NCBI GenBank assembly: GCA_964017235.1
Contig: OZ024927.1
Span: 25,439,160-25,503,159, forward strand
Source of the DNA: Sabellastarte sp. h YS-2021
Lineage: Eukaryota > Annelida > Polychaeta > Sabellida > Sabellidae
Length of the DNA: 64,000 bases
Direction of reading: 5' to 3'
In this document: positions 24,081 through 33,785 of the stretch, piece by piece
Position numbering within the stretch: the stretch's first letter is position 1
Layout of the letters: each line of letters begins with the position of its first letter
Translations under genes and position numbers: made by a program
Notes under the pieces: generated by a model
Database searches by the model: none
What the model saw: the letters and a program-made list of their open reading frames with translations, nothing else
Told to the model about the DNA's origin: nothing

Positions 24081-24360
24081 AGTATTTCTTCCCCTGCGGT
24101 ACTCGGCGGGAGATACATACCGCGGCAGTGGTCTTGTTTTATAGTGATTTTGTTGAGTAGAACTGCAATGTTGTGGTTTAATGTTTCACTTCCTATAAAG
24201 AAATTAAATGATGACTCCATCTCAATTGTCAACACATAATTGAAGAGAAACTTTAAATATTAATAACAAACCCTATATCTGAAGTTGCCTGCCAGTGGTC
24301 TGTTTGGTTGTACTTTTACTAAAACGCATCATTTAGTGTATGTAATTAATTTTTTTTCAG

Positions 24361-24515
24361 GCATTATGAATCCTAATGAGGAGAAAATCATTGAGGACAT
24401 CAACACTCCGCACAACAAGTACTTTGTACCTTTGGTCTGGGCCACTACTCTTGTTACTAGAGGCAGGAAAGAGGGTAAAATCAGGGATGATTTTGCTGTT
24501 AAAACACTAATTGAT
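24361..24515 (+). CDS. bestrophin exon (NTPHNKYFVPLVW region)
   Basis: This 155-nt exon follows a long T tract and CAG, and ends at GAT|GTAAGT. It is phase 1 at entry (completing Gly) and phase 0 at exit. It encodes the bestrophin segment 'IMNPNEEKIIEDINTPHNKY', then FVPLVWATTLVTRGRKEGKI and RDDFAVKTLID. Diagnostic residues are PHN-K-Y-x-VP-x-VW, the R-x-EG-x-I-x-DD basic/acidic run and the closing 'L-I-D' that abuts E-I-N of the next exon. The cytosolic-to-membrane segment carried here is among the most conserved in the family. The next exon is one of two alternatives. Confidence 0.95.
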
Positions 24516-25035
24516 GTAAGTGAATGCCAAAAGAAAAATGCCCCAAAAGTATAAGTGAGTTTTAGACACTGGAATACTAGGCATTCAATCAAACTAGTCA
24601 AAATGTAAATAGTGGATAAAAATTACATTAAAATTATTTTCATGGTATACTTCCATTGTATTTAAAGCTGACATTGAAAAATTTTAGAAACTTAATTTGA
24701 GTCACAGATATTTACAGTAATAAACATGAAATTTTGTAATTTAGTAATAGTTACATGCTGGCATCAAACATGAACATAATTTTTTGAGACACTTTGATCA
24801 AATATTGTTGGTGATCACATGTAAAATAATTTACTTGTACATATATAAATACAAAGTGGATGTACATATGACTGACGATAAACGTTCATGGAGAATTGTT
24901 CCTGATCTTATGAATTTGTGAAATCTAATACTTTCTTATGAAACCTGTCCAGTGTTAGTGATTTATTTAACAGTTTATTCTTATTGTATCACAGAATTCT
25001 GAACATATATCAGCATATGTATGTATGTTTTTACC
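24516..25035. other. bestrophin intron, unique
   Basis: AT-rich intron with no repeat family or exon recognised. Confidence 0.6.
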
Positions 25036-25500
25036 CAACAATCTTTAAAGGCTGTGTGGGTATTGTTTTCTCCCATGGTGTCCGGATTGGCAAGTGTTCG
25101 GTCGGTTGATCAGGCAGGCAGCGGGAAAAATCTTTTCTGGGCTGTATCTCTGAACCATCAGGTGTAAGGTGTTAATGGACACATTGATTGTGCAATGTCA
25201 TGGTGTTACCTTCATTTCACCTTTGACCTTGCCATAATGACCTTGAGTTGAAAATCTTTTCCAGGCCATATCTCCAAAACCGTAAGGTGTAAGAAGTTAT
25301 ACTTGGTAGGGACATTCATTGGGGTTTGTAGGTGTGCAATGCCATAATGTGACTTTGATTGTATCAACCGGATAGCATCTGGTGGATACTATGGATTACG
25401 CATAAGTATGTCGCCACTACCGCAGTATGTAGAGATTTTCTGGTTACCCCTCTAGAGGCCAGGGTATTATAGGTAGACTTCTCCAATTTGCAGGATATAT
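25036..25500 (+). repeat. Z element start plus fragment
   Basis: Z entry with degenerate palindrome ('caatctttaaaggctg...ggtattgttttctcc'), two Z units ('aaaccgtaaggtgtaagaag'), then unrelated sequence from about 25360 ('accggatagcatctggtgga') to 'cccctctag' at about 25445, which may be another Helitron-like end. No gene. Confidence 0.55.
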
Positions 25501-25890
25501 ATTCATAACCATAAAATCTTGCCTGGGAATATTTTTGGCCTTATTTTGAAAAACAAGATGGCTGCCACAGGCATTTCTTTTCAGTCATGAAAAGTGCTTA
25601 TATCTCCCTTATTATTGGTCCTAGAGGTTTGCAATGTGTAACCAACCTATAGGAAGTCATGGGATGCCAATCTTTTGATGTGGTTGGATTTGACCTTGGG
25701 CTGCTCGCTTATTATTGGTCCTAGAGGTTTGCAATGTGAAACCAATCTATAGGAAATCATGGGCTACGAATCTTTGACCTTATCTCTGCCAGAATGTTTC
25801 TTTTGCTGTATCGGAGACATATTTTTCCTATCACAACCATATATCGATTGCTATAACTGAATATTATATGTACTTTAACCTTTTTATAAT
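25501..25890. repeat. W-type units
   Basis: Two W units ('cttattattggtcctagagg', 'caatgtgaaaccaatctata', 'gacctt') as at 3690-4040, then a short link to the next Z element. Confidence 0.65.
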
Positions 25891-25894
25891 TTTT

Positions 25895-26990
25895 ACCCCA
25901 AAGCCCTTAAGGGCTGTCGGGGGTATTGTTTTCACCCATAGTATCCGGATGGGCATTAGGTGTTGGAAGTTGATACTTGGTAGGGACATTGGTTAGGAGG
26001 TGTAGGTGTGCTACCTCATGGTCTGACCTTGATTTGACCTTGCTGTAGTGACCTCGAGTTTGAAAATCTTATCCGGGCTATATCTCGGAAACCGTAAGGT
26101 GTAGGAAGTTGATACGTGGTAGGGACATTGGTTAGGGTTGTAGGTGTACAACGTCATGGTCTGACCTTGACCTTTGACCTTGCTGTAGTGACCTTGAACT
26201 ATAAAATCTTGTCCGGGCTATATCTCGGAAACCGTAAGGTGTAGGAAGTTGATATTTGGTAGGGACATTAGGGGTTATAAGTATGTAACATCATGGTGTG
26301 ACCTTGATTTGACCTTTAACCTTGCCGTAGTGACCTTGACCTATAAAATCTTGTCTGGGCTGTAACTCAAAAACCGTAAGGTGTAGGAAGTTGTTACTTG
26401 GTAGGGACATTGGTGGGGGAATATAGGTGTGCAATGTCATGGTGTGACCTTGATTTGACCTTTGACCTTGTCGTAGTGACCTTGACCTATAAAATCTTGT
26501 CTGGGCAATATCACAGAAACTGTAAGATGCGGAAAGTTTATACTTGGTAAGGACATTGGTTGGGGGTGTAGGTGTGCAACGTCATGGTGTGACCTTGATT
26601 TCACGATTGACCTTGGCGTGTTGACCTTGACCTATAAAATCTTGTCTGGGCTATATTTTGGAAACCGTAAGGTGTATGAAGTTGATACTTGGTAAGAATA
26701 TTGGTTGTGGTTTGTAGGTGTGCAACATCATTCTGTGATCTTGATTTGACCTTTGACCTTGTTATAGTGACCATGAGTTTTGAAATCTTGCCAGGGCTAT
26801 TTCTTGGATTCTATAAGGTGTAGAAGGTTGGCATTTGGTATGGACATTGGTTAGGGGGTGTATGTAAATATATGTGTGCATCATGGTGTGACCTTTTTGC
26901 TCTGCCAAAGTGTGTTCAGCTACCATATTTGAGACATGTTTCTCTTGTGACAAAGATATATGGATTGCTACAACTGATTATTATATGCAC
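25895..26990 (+). mobile_element. Z element with about 140-bp tandem units
   Basis: Begins 'aaagcccttaagggctgtcg', a palindromic entry, then 'ggtattgttttcacccatag'. About six units spaced 140-144 bp follow (gtaggaagtt at 26101, 26241, 26383). Each contains 'atatctcggaaaccgtaagg', 'gatacttggtagggacattg' and a cluster of TGACCT half-sites. The terminal part (26900-26990) is unique. Function unknown; resembles the other Helentron-like cassettes in having a 5' palindrome and a repeat core, but no 3' hairpin/CTAG end was found. Confidence 0.7.
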
Positions 26991-27024
26991 TTACACAATT
27001 AAGCTATTCTCTTATTAATAATTT

Positions 27025-27490
27025 TACAGCTTCAAATTTTTTAGTTTACTGATTAATGCTGTCATCATTCTATTGAATTGTCTTGTTTTAGTATTTTATT
27101 TTTACATACATTTTCTTTCTCTTAGATGTTATTTTCTCTACTTATAACATTATTTGTACCTTAAATTACTGTATATAACCTTTATACACTGCGCCGAAAG
27201 TATCCTGGTCTTTGTACTGTTTCACTACTTCTATATGTCATGGTGTGCTATTTCCCCAGGCTGTGGGGTATGGGCATCTCTGATGCAATTTTTAGTTTAC
27301 TGGTTAATGCTGTCATCCTGCTATTGAATTGTATTATTTTGGTACTTTATCTTTACAAACTTTTGTCTCTCTTAAGTGTTATTGATTCTGTACCTTTGCA
27401 TAATTCTCACTGTAAATTCTATGTGTTATGGTGTCCAATAATATTTCCACAGGCTGTGGGGTACAACCATCTTTGATGCTATTTTTAAAA
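27025..27490. repeat. R repeat, two tandem copies
   Basis: Two successive R units, each starting '(t)tagtttactg.ttaatgct' and ending 'aggctgtggggta...ctgatgc'. The second is shorter. No coding evidence. Confidence 0.7.
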
Positions 27491-27802
27491 TTAGTTTAAA
27501 TTCAGTACAAGATGGTTTGTATATAGACCTATAAATTCTTGCCATTTTTGCAACATTTCCCTGCACATACTTGATGTAGCAGATTAAATCACAGAACCAA
27601 AAGAGAAAGATATCGGAATAAAATTGTGTCTCAATACAGGTACATTCAAAACCTGAGACAAGAATTAAAGCCAAAATATTTTCTCATTCCTGCGGTTCCT
27701 CTCTTCTAACATGACATGGTAGTGTTTGTGAATGTGATGAAGCCTAATGTGTACATTGTATAGAACAGCCAGTGTTATCTGACCTATTAACTAAATTTTC
27801 AC

Positions 27803-29901
27803 CATGCAGCCTTTAATGGCTGTATTTGTATTGTTTTCACCCATAGTGTTTGGATGCTCGGGCCGGTGTCGGCAGGAAAAAGCTTATCCCAGCAGTATTT
27901 CAGAAACCATGAGGTGTAAGATACTTTGTAGGGACATTGGTTGGAAAGTGTAGGAGTGTAACATCATGGTGTGACCTTGATTTGACAAAATTTTTGACCC
28001 ACAGGGTATCTGCAAAGTCTACTGGCAACTTTTCGCAAAAATGATTTTCCCGCCACTTTTGGCAGCCATCTTGAATTTCTGCGTTAAACGCAAAAACATG
28101 TTTATCTCGATAATGGATTGAGATACAGGGATTTCGACAAAATTTTTGACCCACAAGGTGTCTGCAGAGTCTACTGGCGACTTTGCAAAAGTCGTTTTCC
28201 CGACACTTTTTTGGCGGCCATCTTGAATTTCTGCGTTAAATGCAAAAATGTGTTTATCTAAATAACAGAGCGAGATAGAGCGATTTCGACGAAATTTTTG
28301 ACCCGCCGGGCAGCTCCAGAATCTACTGGTGACTTTTCTCAAATAATGTTTTCCCGCCACTTTTGGCGGCCATCTTGAATTTCTGCGTTGAACGCAAAAC
28401 ATGTTTATCTCAGAAACGGAGCGAGGTAGAGCGATTTTGACAAAATTTTGGACCCACAGGGTATCTGCGGAGGCTACTGGTGACTTTTTGCAAAAATTGT
28501 TTTCCCACCACTTTTGGCAGCCATCTTGAATTTCTGCATTAAACGTAAAAACCCGTTTATCTCGGAAACAGAGTGAGATAGAGCGATTTTGACAAAATTT
28601 TTGGACCCACTGGGTATGTGGCGAGTCTGCTGTTGACTTTTACCAAAAAACTTTTTCCCGGCCACTTTTGGCGGCCATCTTGAATTTCTGAATAAAATGC
28701 AAAAACGTGTTTATCTTGGAATTGAAGCGAGATAGAAGCAATTTTTGACGCAATTTTTGACCCGCAGGGTATCTACAGAGTCTACTGGCAACTTTTCGCA
28801 AAAATCGTTTTCCCGCCAATTTTGGCGGCCATCTTGAATTTTTGCAATTAAACGCAAAAACCCGCTTATTTTGGAAATGGAGCGAGATAGAGCGATTTGG
28901 ACTAAATTTTTGACCCGTAGGATAGCTGCAGAGTCTACTGCCGACTTTCCCCAAAAATCGTTTGGTAGCCCCATTTGGTAGCCATCTTGAATTTCTACGT
29001 TAAACACAAAAACCCGTTTATCTTGGAAACCGAGCGAGATAGAGCGATTTCAACGAAATTTTTGATCCACAGGGTATCTGCAGTCTACTGGCGATTTTCA
29101 AAAAAATCGTTTTCCTGCCAGTTTTGGAGGCCATCTTGAATTTCTGTGTTAAACGCAAAAACTCGTTTATGTCGGAAACAGAGCGAGATAGAGTGATTTC
29201 AACCAAATTTTTGACACGCAGGATATCTGCAGAGTCTATTGGCGACATTTTGCAAAATTTATTTTCCTGGCACTTTTGGCGGCCTTCTTGAATTTCTACG
29301 TTTCTTGAATTTCAGCATTAAACTCAAAAACTTGTTTATCTCGGAAAGGGAGCAAGATAGAGCGATTTTGACGAAATTTTTGACCCACAGGGTATATGAC
29401 TTTTGGCGGTCATGTTGAATTTCTGCGTTAAACACAAAAACCTGTTTATCTCGGAAACGGAGCGAGATCGAGCAATTTTGACAAATTTCTTGACCCACAG
29501 GGTATCTGCAGGGCTACTGGTGACTTTTCGTAAAATATGTTTTCCAGCCACTTTTGGCGGCCATCTTGAATTAACGCGAAAAACAAAAACAGGTGTTAAT
29601 CTCGGAAACAGAGTGAGATAGAGTGATTTCAATGAAATTTTTTACCCTACTGGTGATTTTCCCCAAAAATCGTTTTCCTGCCACTTTTGGTGGTCATTTT
29701 GAATTTCTGCATAAAACGCAAATAAATAAATAAATAAATAAACCAGATTCATCAAGGAAACCTTGAATTTTGTCATAAATGGAAAAAACATATTAAACAC
29801 AGGAAGACAGTCATTTCTACAAACTGATCAATACTTATTGGGACGCTTTGTTTTTGCTGTGCAAAAACAATTTCTTTTTCTCTTGCGAAGCAATACTCTA
29901 G
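27803..29901 (+). mobile_element. X3: chimeric cassette with Z start and X end
   Basis: The first about 180 bp are a Z start ('cagcctttaatggctg', 'ggacattggttgg', 'catcatggtgtgaccttgat'). At 27984 the sequence switches to X-like units of about 150 bp ('atctcggaaacggagcgaga', 'gcggccatcttgaatttctg', 'ttaaacgcaaaaac'). The 3' end is the X end: GGGACGCTT, hairpin GTTTTTGC-TGT-GCAAAAAC and CTAG (29898-29901), then TTTT. An (AATA)n run lies near 29722-29745. Repeat-derived frames of 60-127 residues on the minus strand are not genes. Confidence 0.65.
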
Positions 29902-29944
29902 TTTTACTTAATTTTGCTAATTTCATTGATAGCTATACTTAAAT

Positions 29945-30200
29945 TTACAGCTTCATAACTTCTAGTTTACCAGTTAATGCTGTTATCTTGTTATTGAATT
30001 TCCTTGTTTTAATACTTTATAAACCTTTTCTCTTTCTTAAATGTTATTTTAGTATACCTTAACTGTCCTATACTTAATTGACTCTGTTTGCTCTGAAAGT
30101 CTCCTGATTCTTTGTACTTTTTCACCTTTTCTGGATCTCAGTGTTGAGAATTATTTCCCTCAGCTGTGGGGTATGGGCATCTGCAATGCTACTTTTGATT
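29945..30200. repeat. R repeat upstream of bestrophin exon 30518
   Basis: 'acagcttcataacttctagt', 'ttaatgctgttatcttg', 'gctgtggggtatgggcatct'. One of five or more R copies in this locus. Confidence 0.7.
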
Positions 30201-30517
30201 CAATGACCTAATATTCACTCTCCCAAACTTCACAGACATCAGAGGTTATAATGTATCTTTATATATTGCATCTATTTTCTACACAGCCATTACAGCCAAT
30301 AAGTCATTGGTGTCTTTTGATATCTAAAAATTCTCTTAAATCTAGCGATTCTTATATTCTTATTCTTGGAAAAAATTTTCTTACCATAATAATTTTCCCC
30401 AGATAAAAAAAAAAAATTCTTTTCTTAGATATATGTAAGAATAAGAATGTTTTTAAATATCAAACTGGATCTCTAACCCTTTATCCTTGAGAAAAAGTTG
30501 GTTTTCTTGCTTGTTAG

Positions 30518-30595
30518 GAGATCAACAGCTTTCGTGGGGGCTTAGGTGGCCTGTTGAACTATGATTGGATCAGTGTTCCCTTGGTCTACACACAG
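30518..30595 (+). CDS. bestrophin alternative exon A
   Basis: A 78-nt (26-codon) exon, phase 0 on both sides, between TTGTTAG and GTAGTC. It encodes EINSFRGGLGGLLNYDW followed by ISVPLVYTQ, which aligns without gaps to the exon of human BEST1 spanning about E213-Q238 (numbering from memory), including the conserved R218, Y227-D228-W229, P233 and Y236-T237-Q238. This segment enters a membrane helix and is a hotspot of human BEST1 disease substitutions. Its twin lies at 33255-33332; because both are 78 nt with the same phase, either could be spliced between 24515 and 40551. Including both would add 26 residues in frame, so exclusivity is inferred. Confidence 0.93.
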
Positions 30596-33254
30596 GTAGT
30601 CATCGTTATGGCAACGCACCTTTATTTCTGTTACCGTATTCATCTTGATCATAGTCACTGTGATTTGAAATCTGTAGTTTTTTCTTTTATTTTTATTTGG
30701 GAAAGAAATTTATAATTCCCTGCATACCACAATTTCTTTTTGTTATAGATGGACAAAATTAGAAAAAAACTATTGTTTGGACCAAAACATAAGCTTTTTG
30801 TGTTTGTTATGTAGTATTATTACCCCAGATATTTGATATTTGTGAAGAATTATAAATTCCTGATACATGTATATATGTTTCATTAAAGCTACAAACCTTT
30901 AACTTATGAATAATTTATACCCACTCCTTGCCTGCTGCCTTGGAGGTGACAAAATGCATGTGGTTGGTGCCTTAGTGTTTTTTTTTTTATTTTATGTATT
31001 TTACGCAGTAACTTCATAAGCTAATATTCTGATATTGAGATCACAAACACGCTTTAGGTTAAAAAAATACTAAGTTTATAATTGTGTAATATAACAGGTT
31101 ATTTTGCTCTGACAGTGGCTCCAGGTATTTTGGTGACCTTCCATTCAGTTGTTTTAGTATTCGCCACATTCCAAATTTAGGTTACAAGATAGTTGTGCCA
31201 AAAAAGATCAGGTCATGTCCTGTTCCTTTTGTTTGTAAATTTAAAATTGCAAAAAATCCTGTATCTTGTTATGAGGGACAAATGGCAAGTCTATACACAC
31301 AAGTGACTGAATGGCACCAAGTCCTCCCTACCAAGGCCCAACCATTAACTGAACTTTCAAGTCTCACTTTTGGGGAAGGGGGGGGGGGGATTTATACCTA
31401 TGATGCCTGGATAATGAAACTTCAAATACAATCTTGATGTAGCTGCACTGCTTCTTTTTAGATGTGTATTTTTTAACTATTTTATTAACTTGGATTCTGG
31501 GCATTTTTACTTTTTATTATTTTTTTCAGGTGTATCTTATGGTACGGGATAGTTTAACCAATTTAATACATCCATAAATTTATGTAATAAGAATGATGTT
31601 ATTTAGTACTGAAATACTTTTAATGAACATAAAATTCAGAACATTATAATATTTTAATTTTTTTGAGTTGTGGGACATTTTCATAAATTTGTTTTTTAAT
31701 CCTAGCACATAAAGGCTGGGGTTATAGTCATTCCCTACGCCATGCGGGCAGCGGAGGCATTGGGCATAAAGTTTGTGGGTCTTCTACAGCCTAAACCCAT
31801 GGATGCATGTTTACCTCAAGAGGATCTAAAGCTGATTAGGTTTTTGTGGGAATCTGACAACAGCTGTTGCCATGGCAAAACACATTTAATACTTTCCTGT
31901 TTTAAACTACTTTATTAAAAAGGGGAACTATTAAAATTGTACTACTACATCTGGATTTTTATATGTGTATCTATGCTAGAGAAACTGTTTCTTCATAATA
32001 GGCTTCCACCTAAATTGACAGATGCCTTCCTATCATTAAAACAAATCCTCACATCATGAACCTATAAAATATGTAAGTTTCCCCTTCTTCAACTATATGA
32101 AAGTTCTTACATCTGACAGTATCTCAGTACTGCGGCTGGCTATTTTTTGTGACAGTTTTCGACTATTTTTCTAATATTTTTGGAGTATTTCAGTGAATTT
32201 TGCCTTTTACAAATTCCATTTTTCTTACCTTGAGCAAACAATGTCAAAATCATTTTTGCATGAGTAGGACAAACAAATGTGAAGGTTATTGAAAATTTAC
32301 AAGATATGTATAGAATTCTATTATTCTAGAAGAGAGACATTTATTCCATTTAATATCTTTGTGACTGGCTCAGCCTCTGTGTAGTTTTTTTTTATTTACC
32401 TTAAATATGCATGTGTTTTACATGGTGTTGCTTATATATTGGTAGTTAATTGCATGTTATTGTTGATTTGTATATATCTGATTCCATTACAAAAGGGACC
32501 TTGAAAAGGTGTTTAAAAAGCGATCAAGTGCACTGACACACATGTATAATTAGCCTTAGGAAAATCAACATTATCAAATTGATACATTGGTCTTTATTGA
32601 AAATAAAATCACAAATATTGTGCATTGAATTAATTTTATGGAGAGTAAGCACTATTCTGAAATGGTAGGCTGCGCAGTGACCTTGGACACATCTTTTGCG
32701 CAGTTCAGAAATCGCGAATATAGAACGGTAAATGAAGTAACACTATTGAATTCTACGTACATCATCCCTTCGCATACAAATGTAAACCAACAACTCGCGG
32801 TAAAATAAATGGTTAAAATATTCATAAAATTATTATTTCTTGCTTGATTTTAATAAATAGTATATCGTTTTAAAGCTTAAAACAAATTGAAAGCATCTAC
32901 AGTGACAATCTCTCAATATTTCATAACAAATTCTATGAAAATAGAGTGACAAAAATACTTACTTTTTTTTACCCTAGCTATCACTATGTATGTTGCATTG
33001 ATGGAACAGTCAACATGGCGTTGAATTTGTTGACTCAGGACTTGTGGGAGATATTTCAATGATGAAACAATTTCAAACTTTTTTAAATATTAGCTGAGAT
33101 CAAGAATAATTACAAACCCTCAATATGTAATCAAATGGTAAATTTTAGGCAATTTTTCTATTTTCAGATGGCATTGTTTCCACTTATTTGAGTGGATAGT
33201 GACATATAGCAAATTTGTTTTTTGTTGGTATAAGTCTGCTATCATACTTTCCAG
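30596..33254. other. intron between alternative exons A and B
   Basis: 2.66 kb of mostly unique AT-rich sequence. An open stretch at about 31705-31915 ('AGVIVIPYAMRAAEALGIKF' in one frame) has no recognised domain or supported splice sites. A poly-G run lies at 31381. No tandem arrays or cassettes, in contrast to the flanking introns. Confidence 0.6.
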
Positions 33255-33332
33255 GAGATAAACAGCTTTCGTGGACAGCTAGGTGGCCTGTTTGCATATG
33301 ACTGTATAAGCATTCCACTAGTTTACACTCAG
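33255..33332 (+). CDS. bestrophin alternative exon B
   Basis: A second 78-nt exon of the same phase, preceded by TTTCCAG and followed by GTATAT. It encodes EINSFRGQLGGLFAYDC followed by ISIPLVYTQ. Relative to exon A it differs at five residues: G to Q, L to F, N to A, W to C and V to I. The W-to-C change is at the position of human W229, otherwise conserved in the bestrophins I recall. Q, A and I at the other sites match the human sequence, so B is not simply the degenerate copy. No stop, frameshift or splice-site damage; both copies look maintained. Confidence 0.92.
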
Positions 33333-33785
33333 GTATATTTAAATCCACATTAGATATGTCTTTATAACTCTGTGTCAGTCTAATACCTACTCAAGCTTGT
33401 AGATATGTTTTGATTTTCAGTATTATAAACTAAGGGTGTATACAAGTACTCATTAAAAATAAGAGTAATGAATTACATTTAAAATCCAATTACAAAGTTA
33501 TGAGTACTTATATCTGTAGTGATGCAGTTTGTCTCATAAAACTTACCAAATTGAGCCATTAGCTGTAAATTATATTTACATCATATAAATTTTTGTTATT
33601 TATATGTATAAAAAAGTATACACCCGTGGACGTTGAATCGGACAGGACAGTGGAGTCGGATACCAATATAAATTGTACTAGATTTCTGTTTAAAAGCATA
33701 AATACATATGTGAACACATTCATACTTTGTGTTTTATATTGTTGTTGTATGTCTCTATTTCTTTTTAACACTGATGTATCCGACA
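33333..33785. other. bestrophin intron left of the CR1-like LINE
   Basis: Unique AT-rich sequence. Short frames of about 80 residues on both strands have no recognised domain. Confidence 0.55.

Larger units (their letters stand above)
21096..24136 (+). mobile_element. Helentron-like cassette Y, about 3.0 kb
   Basis: The 5' end is a perfect 10-bp palindrome, ATCTCCCGCC (21097-21106), loop of 9, GGCGGGAGAT (21116-21125), followed by a TG/CG microsatellite (21137-21182). The 3' end has GGCGGGAGAT (24105-24114), hairpin ACCGC-GGCA-GTGGT (24119-24132) and CTTG (24133-24136), flanked by T. The interior holds roughly 180-bp units ('cttcaaaagtattgcagcta', 'gtgagtaatagctactttg') from 21300 to 23340, then 151-bp units. 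The uninterrupted Q repeat at 49095-49270 gives a paralogous empty site that fixes the boundaries. No coding gene; non-autonomous. Confidence 0.75.

Noticed and set aside
27900-29632. Series of minus-strand frames of 63-127 residues.
   Set aside because: Same reason: repeat-unit translations within X3, with overlapping frames reading the same DNA.
31705-31915. Open stretch reading AGVIVIPYAMRAAEALG..., possible exon.
   Set aside because: No family recognised, no convincing donor, and it lies between the two alternative bestrophin exons where no extra residues are expected.
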